Source: an uncultured Gemmatimonadota bacterium | Lineage (GTDB): Bacteria > Gemmatimonadota > Gemmatimonadetes > Gemmatimonadales > Gemmatimonadaceae | Length of the DNA: 12,681 nt | Assembly (NCBI GenBank): GCA_946887155.1 | Contig: CAMPKM010000047.1 | Coordinates: 1 to 12,681 of the forward strand | Direction: 5' to 3' | Shown here: positions 1 through 6,877 of the stretch, in pieces | Layout: every line of letters starts with the position of its first letter | How positions within the stretch are numbered: the stretch's first letter is position 1 | The notes under the pieces: model-generated | Database searches by the model: none | Seen by the model: only the letters and a program-made list of their open reading frames with translations | What the model was told of the DNA's origin: nothing | Program-made: the position numbers and the translations under genes

Positions 1-1019
1 CCGGCGACGAGCGAGCGCGGCGAAGCGTCGGCGCCCGGACCGGCGCGCACCGCGGTGATGGCCGGGAAATGACTCGGCGCCTCCACCTGCGGCGAGTCGG
101 CAAAGCTTGCATCGCCGCCGATCGCCTGCAGCTTCGTTCGCAACAATTCCACCATCGCCGCCTTGTCGGCCGGGGTGATCTCCTTCGGGACCCACTGCGC
201 GTGCGTTATCCGCGCGACGATCTTCCCAGTCGAGTCATGCACCTGGACGTAGTTCCGATCGAGCGCGGTCCAGGCAATGCGCCCGTCTGAAAGCCGCGCC
301 CAAGTCGGGTTGTTGACGATCAACTGGATGCGGATGCGGGGCGGTCCGCCCATGTCCGTTTTCACGTAGTCGAACTCGAACAACGTGTCCGACACCGCGG
401 TGTCGGCCCGCACGCCGAGCAGCGCATCCCAGAACGTAAACTTTCCATCGGCGCGTGAGATCGTCAAACCGCGCATCAGGAAATCGCCACTCGTCAGGCG
501 CGTCCATCCCTGCCCAGTCGGCCCAGGTGGTAGCGGCGTTACGGCGCCGACCGTGCCGTTGGCGGCGAATGTTGTCTTCCGTCGTTCACCCGGGTCGAGC
601 AGGAGCAGGGAATCGCCGCCGATGAAGTAGATGCCGTTGGCCGACCGGCTCAGTTCTCCAGGTCCCTGTCCCGATCGCCCGATCGAGCGAAGATAGCGTC
701 CGCTGTCGTTGTACACGCGCACTACGCCACCCAACTGGTCGATGACCGCGATGTCGCCGTTCTGCGCCACGTCCAGGTCACCGATCCGCCCGAACTGGTA
801 CTCAGGGAGGGAGTCCGCACCAATCGTGAGGTCCTCGGTGACGGTCATGCGGGGCGTCATGAACCACCCCTCGCCTTCGGCACGATTGGTGACCAACCGG
901 ACGCCCGAGCTATCGGTGATGGTGAGGTCGCGATCGCGTTCGGTGCAGGCGACGAGCGCGACACAGGCGGCGACAATCAACTGGCACTTCATCGACGATT
1001 GCTGGGTGAGACGAGTCAT
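1..1019 (-). CDS. Six-bladed beta-propeller lipoprotein (partial, C-terminus off the left edge)
   Basis: The reverse strand is open from ATG 1019 to the window edge, 339 codons with no stop. The N-terminus has lysine/arginine, a hydrophobic stretch and a lipobox ending LVAC (Cys25), so this is predicted to be an exported lipoprotein anchored by its N-terminal cysteine. The following residues (TITDSSGVRLV, then repeats such as GRIGDLDVAQNGDIAVID, VRVYNDSGRYLRSIGRSGQGPGE and GIYFIGGDSLLLLD) match the six-bladed NHL/DUF5128-like propellers common in Gemmatimonadota; such propellers usually bind ligands or partners, and the role here is unknown. An in-frame ATG at 992 gives a more compact signal peptide (MKCQLIVAAC...) and is an alternative start. 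Neither start has a clear Shine-Dalgarno. It starts 9 nt after the M20 peptidase stop, so the two are probably one transcript. Confidence 0.8.
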   Translation of the reverse strand, partial: MTRLTQQSSMKCQLIVAACVALVACTERDRDLTITDSSGVRLVTNRAEGEGWFMTPRMTVTEDLTIGADSLPEYQFGRIGDLDVAQNGDIAVIDQLGGVVRVYNDSGRYLRSIGRSGQGPGELSRSANGIYFIGGDSLLLLDPGERRKTTFAANGTVGAVTPLPPGPTGQGWTRLTSGDFLMRGLTISRADGKFTFWDALLGVRADTAVSDTLFEFDYVKTDMGGPPRIRIQLIVNNPTWARLSDGRIAWTALDRNYVQVHDSTGKIVARITHAQWVPKEITPADKAAMVELLRTKLQAIGGDASFADSPQVEAPSHFPAITAVRAGPGADASPRSLVA

Positions 1020-1028
1020 CGAGTTGGT

Positions 1029-2438
1029 CTACTGCGTGGCCGTTCGCACGATCCGCTGGACTACTTCCAGCATGATCGCTGTTCCCCGGCGCAGGTTCGC
1101 CTCGGACAGCCGCTCGTTGTTTCCATGCAGGCCGCCCGCCTGGTCGTTAGGTACCAGGAACGGCCCGAAACCATAGCTGGGGATCCCCAGGCCCCGGAAG
1201 AAATGGCTATCCGTGAACCCGGTCTGAAAGAGCGGGACCACGACGGATTGCGGGAAGTGCTTCTTCGCCACGTCGGCCATGGCCCGGTACGCGATATTGT
1301 CCTGCGGCGAAACGGCGGGCACGAAGCCAAGGATCTTTTCGATCCGTATGCCGGGATCGTTGATGACGCTCGCCAGTTCGGCAATGAATGCGTCGTGATC
1401 CTGGTCAGGCAGCGTGCGGCAATCGATCTGCGCCGACGCCTCGGTGGGCACCACGTTGATCTTGTTGCTTCCTTCGAGCATCGTGATCGAGCAGGTGTTA
1501 CGCGTCAACGCGGCAAAACCTGGTGCGTCGGCCTGGAGCTTGAGGAGGAAGGTCCGGTCCTGCACCGCCTTCGCCATGTCGGCAAACGCCGGCTGCAACG
1601 GGCCAGCGTTAGGCGCGATGGCCTTGAAATAGGCGTCAGCGGCGGGCACGATGCGTGGCGTAAACTCGTACGTGCGGATGCGCTCCAGTGCACGAATGAG
1701 TCGCGTCACCGCGGTGCTTACCTGCGGTTGCGATCCGTGACCGGGATTTCCAGTCGCGATGAGCTTGAGCCAGAGCGGCACCTTCTGCGAGACCTCGATC
1801 CCGACCCGCTCGCGACCCGCCGCGTCCACGCTGCCCCCGCCGCCCTCGTTGAGGACGAAGCCGGCGCCTCGAAATGCATCGGGTCGATTCTTCACGATCC
1901 ACCCGGCCCCGAACGCGCCGCCCGCTTCCTCATCAGCCGTCGCCATGAAGATCACGTCCCTGTTGAGCGGAATCTTCAGCCGGTGCAGCGCAATGAACGC
2001 CTGAAAGTGCGTGATGCCGAGCAGTTTGGTGTCGAGCGCGCCGCGACCGTAGAGATCACCGTTCCGCAGCTCGCCTGAATATGGATCGACGTCCCAGTAG
2101 CGAGGATCGGCGGGAACGACATCCATATGATGGAGCAGCAGGAGTGCCGGTTCCGGGCCGCCCTTGAGTCGGGCCCAGATGTTCCCGCGTCCCGGCGCAA
2201 CCGTCACCGTGTCGAACGGAATACCTTCCTGCTCCAGGATACGCGCAAACCAGCGCATGGTCTCGGCTTCATTGCCGGGCGGATTGGCGGTGTTGATCCG
2301 GAGGTATTCACGACCGCGCTGGACGGCTTCATCCTGCAATCGCTGAAGCTCGGCTGGTGTCTGCGCCATGAGCGAGGATCCCCCGACCGCTATTCCAAGT
2401 GCAACACGGCACAACAGGCTGCCTAACGGTACTTTCAT
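1029..2438 (-). CDS. Secreted M20/M28-type zinc metallopeptidase (carboxypeptidase/dipeptidase family)
   Basis: This is a 469-residue M20-family hydrolase, expected to cleave peptides or N-acyl amino acids using two metal ions outside the cytoplasm. The expected ligands are visible: H104 and D106 (HHMDVVP), bridging D136 (GRGALDTK), the catalytic glutamate pair E170/E171 (ATADEEAGG), E198 (NEGGGG) and H438 (GGLHGNNER). The lid (dimerisation) domain spans about 215-335, with GNPGHGSQP at 230-238. Residues 1-25 form a signal peptide ending at an AQ site. ATG 2438 is chosen over the upstream in-frame start because it begins the signal peptide and has GAGGA 6-7 nt upstream. Length and motifs are typical of the family, so it should be active. 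It is probably cotranscribed with the propeller lipoprotein downstream. The exact substrate cannot be read from sequence. Confidence 0.93.
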   Translation of the reverse strand: MKVPLGSLLCRVALGIAVGGSSLMAQTPAELQRLQDEAVQRGREYLRINTANPPGNEAETMRWFARILEQEGIPFDTVTVAPGRGNIWARLKGGPEPALLLLHHMDVVPADPRYWDVDPYSGELRNGDLYGRGALDTKLLGITHFQAFIALHRLKIPLNRDVIFMATADEEAGGAFGAGWIVKNRPDAFRGAGFVLNEGGGGSVDAAGRERVGIEVSQKVPLWLKLIATGNPGHGSQPQVSTAVTRLIRALERIRTYEFTPRIVPAADAYFKAIAPNAGPLQPAFADMAKAVQDRTFLLKLQADAPGFAALTRNTCSITMLEGSNKINVVPTEASAQIDCRTLPDQDHDAFIAELASVINDPGIRIEKILGFVPAVSPQDNIAYRAMADVAKKHFPQSVVVPLFQTGFTDSHFFRGLGIPSYGFGPFLVPNDQAGGLHGNNERLSEANLRRGTAIMLEVVQRIVRTATQ

Positions 2439-2501
2439 TGCGTGTTCCTCGTTACACATGAGGTTCCTGCTCTCATACAGGCCGAACGGCAACAAAAACC
2501 T

Positions 2502-2570
2502 GAACGCGGATCGCGCGAAAACCAACGGATGATGACGATTCCATCAGCCGGTTTCGGCAGAATCCGCGTC
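2502..2570. repeat. Imperfect palindrome with GAACGCGGATC end, in the divergent promoter gap
   Basis: Between the divergent M20 and CPXCG genes, ACGCGGAT (2504-2511) is mirrored by ATCCGCGT (2562-2569). Inside, CGAAAACC (2516-2523) is mirrored with one bulge by GGTTTCG (2550-2556), and GATG (2531-2534) by CATC (2542-2545). This gives an imperfect hairpin of about 66 bp. The outer motif GAACGCGGATC is also the terminal motif of the large palindrome at 12223-12384, so both may belong to one dispersed repeat family. The rest of the 2439-2649 gap holds a TAATAT box (2587-2592) without a convincing -35, and no gene that I can support. Confidence 0.5.
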
Positions 2571-2649
2571 TGGGTTGTATCGCGTTTAATATGGACACCA
2601 ACTGGACGCGCCGCAGGCGGGAATCCAGGTTGGCTGTATCGGAGGCACC

Positions 2650-2925
2650 ATGGCGAGAAGCAACGGCAGCAACGGCGACAACGACTACGAGCTCGAAGAA
2701 TCTCTCGAGGATGAGTTTCCACTCGGCGACGGCACCGCGGATCTGGAGGCGGCCGTCGAGTGCCCGTACTGCGGCGAGTCCGTCGAGATCCGGCTCGACC
2801 CGGGCAGCGGGTCGTCGCAGGAGTACGTGGAGGATTGCGAGGTCTGCTGCCAGCCGTGGCAGGTTACGGTGCACTACGATGAGGATGGACATGCCGACGT
2901 CACGTTGACGCCGCTCGAGGAATAG
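2650..2925 (+). CDS. CPXCG-motif cysteine-rich small protein
   Basis: The product has 91 residues. An acidic, probably disordered N-terminus (1-35) is followed by CPYCG (C38, C41) and CEVCC (C63, C66, C67), a four-cysteine zinc-ribbon-like knuckle, and an acidic C-terminus. This matches the CPXCG cysteine-rich family (Pfam Cys_rich_CPXG), a conserved small-protein family of unknown function that is presumably cytoplasmic and metal-binding. GGAGG about 5 nt before ATG 2650 gives a strong ribosome-binding site. The gene is single, divergent from the M20 peptidase and convergent with the VapC-like toxin (22-bp gap). A fifth cysteine next to C66 is notable, but I infer no function from it. Confidence 0.88.
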   Translation: MARSNGSNGDNDYELEESLEDEFPLGDGTADLEAAVECPYCGESVEIRLDPGSGSSQEYVEDCEVCCQPWQVTVHYDEDGHADVTLTPLEE

Positions 2926-2947
2926 CGCCGGTCGCCGTCGGCGAGGG

Positions 2948-3343
2948 TCAGAGAACGCGTTCCAATCCCGGTGCGCGGTCGAGGGTCGTGTCGAACGTCA
3001 TGACGCGCCGGACCCCATGGCGGCGCATCACAGCCACATGAAGCGCGTCGCGTGACGAGAGGCCCGACTCACCCAGCAATACATCCCGTGCACGCTCGAC
3101 ATCCTGGCCCTCTATGGGAAGGACCTCGTCGACAACGCCGAGCAACGCATTGAACGCCGGCTGGATTGCATCGGGTCGCCGGATAGCGGTGTACCGGTGC
3201 AGGATCTCCTGCAGCACCTCGGCGTCGGTCACCAAGCGCTCGGCGCGCTCGATCGCGTTCTCGAGGAGCCGGCGCGCCGCCTCCTTGTTCGGGTGCGGCG
3301 CGCCCACGAGGTACATCGGGATGTTCGAGTCGACGAAGATCAA
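2948..3343 (-). CDS. vapC: VapC-family PIN-domain ribonuclease toxin
   Basis: The product is a 131-residue PIN domain. Members of this family cleave RNA with Mg2+/Mn2+ and are neutralised by a cognate antitoxin. Visible acidic residues are D5 (FVDSN), E42/E46 (TDAEVLQE), D99 (SSRDALH) and D118 (TFDTT), the usual PIN quartet, so it looks intact. I chose TTG 3343 as the start because it places MIFVDSN at the N-terminus, as in close VapC relatives, and because it overlaps the antitoxin stop as TTGA, a layout typical of translational coupling. The same frame is open further upstream (to 3508), but that part overlaps the antitoxin and resembles nothing. The gene is second in a two-gene toxin-antitoxin operon. 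Confidence 0.9.
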   Translation of the reverse strand: MIFVDSNIPMYLVGAPHPNKEAARRLLENAIERAERLVTDAEVLQEILHRYTAIRRPDAIQPAFNALLGVVDEVLPIEGQDVERARDVLLGESGLSSRDALHVAVMRRHGVRRVMTFDTTLDRAPGLERVL

Positions 3344-3597
3344 GCGGACGAATCCGTCGTATACCCACGCTCGATCTCGGACAACATCTGGTTGATATCC
3401 GCGGTCGGGTAGGCGCCACGCGCAGCCTCCCTCACAACGGCGACTTTTCGCTTTGCGTCGGTCATCGGTTCCTCCTTGCGCGCACGCCGAAGCGCCTGTC
3501 GAACCCATTCAGCGACAGTCATTCGGCTGAGTCGGGCTGCCCGCCGGATCTCGGCGAATTCGGACTCGTCGAGCAGGACCTGCAGTCGCTTACTCAT
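3340..3597 (-). CDS. vapB: Ribbon-helix-helix (CopG-like) antitoxin of the VapBC pair
   Basis: The product has 85 residues. The N-terminus (KRLQVLLD, then a helix to about 24, then [16 protein letters not shown] at 26-41) is a ribbon-helix-helix DNA-binding domain. The C-terminal tail ([17 protein letters not shown], 63-79) is the likely toxin-binding segment. It should neutralise the downstream PIN toxin and repress its own operon. The start could be ATG 3603 (MSMSKRL) or ATG 3597 (MSKRL). I prefer 3597 because related antitoxins begin [11 protein letters not shown] and because the predicted -10 box sits exactly where a transcript would begin at this ATG, with no Shine-Dalgarno needed. The toxin frame overlaps its stop. 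Confidence 0.87.
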   Translation of the reverse strand: MSKRLQVLLDESEFAEIRRAARLSRMTVAEWVRQALRRARKEEPMTDAKRKVAVVREAARGAYPTADINQMLSEIERGYTTDSSA

Positions 3598-3606
3598 GGA
3601 CATGAG

Positions 3607-3629
3607 TATAATTGACTCTTCAAAAGGAG
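3607..3629 (+). promoter_or_regulatory. Perfect TATAAT box and strong Shine-Dalgarno for the leader ORF and VPS10 gene
   Basis: TATAAT lies at 3607-3612 on the plus strand. A start near 3618-3619 would give a leader of about 15 nt carrying AAAAGGAG (3622-3629), 3 nt before ATG 3633. No good -35 hexamer is visible 16-18 bp upstream, so the promoter may need an activator or be weak. The box overlaps the -10 of the opposite-strand vapBC promoter by four bases, so the two promoters probably cannot be occupied together. Confidence 0.5.
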
Positions 3630-3631
3630 TC
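3614..3631. promoter_or_regulatory. Inverted repeat GACTC-N8-GAGTC, candidate antitoxin operator
   Basis: GACTC (3614-3618) and GAGTC (3627-3631) form an inverted repeat lying between the -35 and -10 of the vapBC promoter. A further GAGT at 3604-3607 pairs with ACTC at 3615-3618. Ribbon-helix-helix antitoxins usually bind short inverted repeats over their own promoter, so this is the likely autoregulation site. Binding here would also cover the start region of the plus-strand transcript. Confidence 0.4.
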
Positions 3632-3632
3632 C

Positions 3633-3752
3633 ATGTCGAAGCCCAACGACGCGTCCACCTCCTTCGTTTTCGAGAGTGTCGGATGCCGTTCATGGGCGGT
3701 ACTTTGGGGCCGTCTCGTCACACCACCGTCACCAACGCAGGACCAGCAATGA
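3633..3752 (+). CDS. Small 39-residue leader ORF, translationally coupled to the VPS10 gene
   Basis: ATG 3633 has a near-ideal Shine-Dalgarno (AAAAGGAG, 3 nt spacing) and opens a 39-codon frame. Its TGA (3750-3752) overlaps the ATG of the large downstream gene as ATGA. The peptide begins [10 protein letters not shown] and ends [10 protein letters not shown], with an aromatic/hydrophobic middle ([19 protein letters not shown]). I recognise no family. The combination of a TATAAT box, a strong ribosome-binding site and a 4-nt overlap argues that it is translated, either as a coupling or leader peptide or as a small protein in its own right. The alternative is chance. Confidence 0.5.
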   Translation: MSKPNDASTSFVFESVGCRSWAVLWGRLVTPPSPTQDQQ

Positions 3753-6700
3753 CCCGGACAACGCTTCTCTCAGCCGCGAGCCTTCTGGCGGTTTGCCTTA
3801 CCGATCAGGCGATGGCGCAGCGATCGACGCCGACTTCCGCCACGGCGTCCAGCGCGCCCATGATTGCATCGGTGGATACGGCCTTGCTTCGTGGCCTGAA
3901 CTACCGCCTGGTCGGTCACTCACGTGGTGGCCGAGTCAACACCGTAACCGGCGTGCCATCGCAACCGCGCACGTTCTACATGGGCGTCGCCAGCGGCGGT
4001 CTCTTCAGGACGACCGACGGCGGCGAAAGCTGGCAACCGCTCACCGACGCTAAGGTGCCCGTGGCCTCGATGGGCGACGTCGCCGTGTCGTTGAGTGACC
4101 CGAACGTGATCTGGTTAGGCACTGGTTCCGACGGCCTGCGGTCGAACGTGTCCACCGGCCGTGGAGTCTACAAGAGCACGAACGGCGGTAGCACGTGGAC
4201 GTTCGCGGGACTGTACAACGTCGGCCAGATCGGCGCCGTGCGCATTCACCCGAGCGACCCGAACACGGTCTGGGTAGCGGCCAACGGCGACGCGTTCAAG
4301 CCCGGCAGTGCTCGCGGCATCTTCAAGACGACCGACGGTGGCCGGACGTGGAAGAAGACCTTGTTCCTCAACGACAGCACCGGCGCGATGGACGTCGAGC
4401 TGCAGCCGGGAAATCCCGACGTCGTCTACGCCTGGATGAACCGCATCGAGCGCAAGCCATGGACGATCATCAGCGGGTCGCGTGAAGGCGGCTTCTGGAA
4501 AAGCACCGACGGCGGCGAAACCTTCACGAAGATGATGAACGGCCTGCCGGGTGAATTGATCGGGAAGGGCAACCTGGCGGTGACGGCCGCCAATCCGCAG
4601 CGCATCTACGCACTGGTGGAAGCAAAGCCGGGCGGTGGCCTCTATCGCTCCGACGACGCGGGCGCGACGTGGACGCAGGTGAACGCGACCCCGGGGCTCG
4701 TCCAGCGGCCGTTCTACTACACCACGTTAGGCGCCGATCCCACCAACGCCGACGTCGTCTATGCCGGCGCCGAGACCTTCTACAAGTCGACCGACGGCGG
4801 GCGCACCGTTACGCCGTTCCGCACGCCGCACACCGACAACCACGACATCTGGATCAGCCCGAACGACGGCAACACCATGATCCAGGCGAACGACGGCGGC
4901 GCGAACGTCTCGTTCGATGGCGGCCGTACCTGGTCGACGCAGATGAACCAGGTCACGTCGGAAATCTACGGCATCTGGATCGACAACAAGTTCCCGTACA
5001 ACCTCTACAGCGCGCAGCAGGACAACTCGACCACGATGATGTCGAGCGTTGCCCAGCCCTTCGATCTCTCGTTCCGCGATGACACGCCCGGTTGCGAGAC
5101 CGGGCCGATCATGCCGCATCCCACGGATCCGAACATCGTGTATGGCAACTGCAAGGGACAGTTCGAGTACATGAGCATGGCCACGGGACAGTCGCGCAAC
5201 TACTGGGTTGGCGGGCAGTCGCTCTATGGCAACGATGCCAAGGACCTGGTCCTGCGCTTCCAGCGCACGACGCCGATGGCGACGTCGCCGCACGACCCGG
5301 AAATCGTCTACTACGGCTCGCAGAAACTGCACCGCACGCGCGACAAGGGCGTGAACTGGGAGACGATCTCGCCCGACCTGACCTGGAACCCGCCACATGC
5401 GCAGGGCGCCAGCGGCCAGCCGATCACGCGCGACGTCACCGGCGAGGAGTTCTACAGCACCCTCTACGCAATCACGGAATCGCCGCACGAGGCAGGCGTC
5501 ATCTGGGTCGGTGCCAACGACGGGCCGTTCCACATCACCCGGGATAACGGAAAGACCTGGACCAACATCACGCCGAAGGATCTCGAGCTGGGCGGACGCG
5601 TGGCCTGGATCGATGCCTCACCGCACCGCCGGGGCTCGGCGTACTATGCGGTCTACCGTTACTTGTTAGGCGATTACCGGCCGTACATCTACAAGACGGA
5701 CGATTATGGCCGCACCTGGACGCTCCTGACCGACGGAAAGAACGGCATCTCGGCGGATACTCCAACCCGCGTGGTGCGCGAGGATCCGAGCCGGCAAGGC
5801 CTGCTGTACGCGGGAACCGAGTTCGGGATGTACATCTCGTTCGACAACGGTGGACACTGGCAACCGTTCATGCAGAACATGCCGGTCGTGCCGATCAACG
5901 ACATCCGCGTGCATAACAAGGACCTGGTCGTCGCGACGCAGGGGCGCGCCATCTGGATCCTCGACAACCTCTCGGCACTGCACCAGATCACACCGCAGGT
6001 CGGCACGAACTCCACGTATCTCTACAAGGCGCGGGACGGCTACCGTACGCGCGATGGCGCCAACATCCTCGGCCCGATGGTCGAGTACTACCTGCCGTCG
6101 GAACCGGCCGGACCGGTGAAGATCGAAATCCTCGATGCCGCCGGGGCGGTGGCGAACAGCTACACCAGTGATGCGCCGGCCACTGCCGGTCGCGGTGGGC
6201 GAGGTGGTCGTGGCGGAGGCGCCGATGATGACGCGCCGCGGGGCGGCCGTGGTCGCGGTGGCCCGCCCCCGCCGCAAGTGACGAAGAACGCGGGGCACAA
6301 TCGTTTCGTATGGGACGTGCGGCATTCGTCGAGCCTGACCGCGCCGCCGGGACAATACACGGCGCGCCTGACCGTGAACGACGTCTCGTTTACGACGCCG
6401 TTGCGCGTGCTCATCGATCCGCGCCTGGCGAAGGAAGGCATGACGGTGGCAGACCTCGAGGAACAGTTCAACCACAACCTGAAGATGCGGGAGATGGTGG
6501 CCGAGGTGGGTCGCGTGCGCCAGCGCATCCAGGCGACGACGAATCGGTTGCGCAACGCGTCCGGCGCCTCCGCCGATACGCTGCAGCGGGTGAACGCGAT
6601 TGCGGCGAAGGTCGAGACCGAGCCCGTTCGTTATGGAAAGCCGGGAATCCAGGCGCACATCAGTTACCTGGCCGGCATGACGTCCGGCGCGGACCAGAAA

Positions 6701-6796
6701 GTCGGTCGCGACGCGCTCGCTCGTTATGCGGTGCTCCGCAAGGAACTCGACGCCATCAAGGCCGAGCTCGACCGGCTCCTCGGCCCCATCATGTAA
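3749..6796 (+). CDS. Secreted VPS10/sortilin-like BNR beta-propeller protein ('glycosyl hydrolase'-type)
   Basis: The product is a 1015-residue exported protein. Residues 1-24 form a signal peptide ending AMAQ. The body is built of BNR/Asp-box repeats; I count about eleven, for example TTDGGESW (88-95), STNGGSTW (143-150), TTDGGRTW (194-201), STDGGETF, SDDAGATW, SFDGGRTW, TRDNGKTW, TDDYGRTW and SFDNGGHW. This is the pattern of VPS10/sortilin-type ten-bladed propellers, often annotated as glycosyl hydrolase without proof of activity. A low-complexity Gly/Arg/Pro stretch (about 811-840) leads to a C-terminal domain with a beta segment and long helices (about 840-1015) usual in this bacterial family. 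ATG 3749 is chosen for its signal peptide and the CAGGA 6 nt upstream. Its stop codon lies in the arm of an inverted repeat. The substrate or partner is unknown. Confidence 0.9.
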   Translation: MTRTTLLSAASLLAVCLTDQAMAQRSTPTSATASSAPMIASVDTALLRGLNYRLVGHSRGGRVNTVTGVPSQPRTFYMGVASGGLFRTTDGGESWQPLTDAKVPVASMGDVAVSLSDPNVIWLGTGSDGLRSNVSTGRGVYKSTNGGSTWTFAGLYNVGQIGAVRIHPSDPNTVWVAANGDAFKPGSARGIFKTTDGGRTWKKTLFLNDSTGAMDVELQPGNPDVVYAWMNRIERKPWTIISGSREGGFWKSTDGGETFTKMMNGLPGELIGKGNLAVTAANPQRIYALVEAKPGGGLYRSDDAGATWTQVNATPGLVQRPFYYTTLGADPTNADVVYAGAETFYKSTDGGRTVTPFRTPHTDNHDIWISPNDGNTMIQANDGGANVSFDGGRTWSTQMNQVTSEIYGIWIDNKFPYNLYSAQQDNSTTMMSSVAQPFDLSFRDDTPGCETGPIMPHPTDPNIVYGNCKGQFEYMSMATGQSRNYWVGGQSLYGNDAKDLVLRFQRTTPMATSPHDPEIVYYGSQKLHRTRDKGVNWETISPDLTWNPPHAQGASGQPITRDVTGEEFYSTLYAITESPHEAGVIWVGANDGPFHITRDNGKTWTNITPKDLELGGRVAWIDASPHRRGSAYYAVYRYLLGDYRPYIYKTDDYGRTWTLLTDGKNGISADTPTRVVREDPSRQGLLYAGTEFGMYISFDNGGHWQPFMQNMPVVPINDIRVHNKDLVVATQGRAIWILDNLSALHQITPQVGTNSTYLYKARDGYRTRDGANILGPMVEYYLPSEPAGPVKIEILDAAGAVANSYTSDAPATAGRGGRGGRGGGADDDAPRGGRGRGGPPPPQVTKNAGHNRFVWDVRHSSSLTAPPGQYTARLTVNDVSFTTPLRVLIDPRLAKEGMTVADLEEQFNHNLKMREMVAEVGRVRQRIQATTNRLRNASGASADTLQRVNAIAAKVETEPVRYGKPGIQAHISYLAGMTSGADQKVGRDALARYAVLRKELDAIKAELDRLLGPIM

Positions 6797-6877
6797 AAGG
6801 GGTCAGACACCATTTCCTGACTGCATCGGCTGAGAAACCACAACGACCCTTCGAGGAAATGGTGTCTGACCCCTTTT
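6795..6877. repeat. REP-like inverted repeat (24-bp perfect arms, core GGGGTCAGAC)
   Basis: The arm at 6795-6818 is the exact reverse complement of 6854-6877, with a 35-nt spacer. The left arm reads AAAA, then GGGGTCAGACACC, then ATTTCCT. The TAA of the VPS10 gene (6794-6796) overlaps the left end. The right arm contains the Shine-Dalgarno-like GAGGA and the ATG/GTG start of the dehydratase. The core is shared with the repeat at 9412-9492. It resembles REP/BIME elements mobilised by RAYT (Y1) transposases, but no transposase gene is present here. It may also form a transcript-ending or stabilising hairpin. Confidence 0.85.

Larger units (their letters stand above)
3605..3633 (-). promoter_or_regulatory. 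Predicted promoter of the vapBC operon, giving a leaderless mRNA
   Basis: Reading the minus strand, TGGACT (3633-3628, 4/6 match to TTGACA) lies 17 bp before TATACT (3610-3605, 5/6 match to TATAAT). Seven bases after the -10 box comes ATG 3597, so the transcript is predicted to start at or one base before the antitoxin start codon. No Shine-Dalgarno is properly placed for either candidate ATG. This is pattern matching only. Confidence 0.55.

Noticed and set aside
999..2078. Long plus-strand open frame opposite the M20 peptidase
   Set aside because: It has no family-like sequence, is rich in arginine, histidine and valine as antisense of GC-rich genes, and overlaps a gene with clear catalytic motifs.
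2458..2532. 24-codon plus-strand ORF in the divergent gap
   Set aside because: It has no Shine-Dalgarno, overlaps the M20 leader and the palindrome, and has no other support.
2926..2943. CGCCG/CGGCG hairpin between the convergent CPXCG and vapC genes
   Set aside because: The stem is only 5 bp with an 8-nt loop and no T-tract; such GC hairpins are common by chance here.
3476..3748. N-terminal extension of the VPS10 frame upstream of ATG 3749
   Set aside because: It overlaps the antitoxin gene and its promoter and would bury the signal peptide inside the protein.
4727..6658. Two long minus-strand open frames opposite the VPS10 gene (4727-5533 and 5666-6658)
   Set aside because: These are shadow frames caused by high third-position GC; no signal, start site or recognisable motif.
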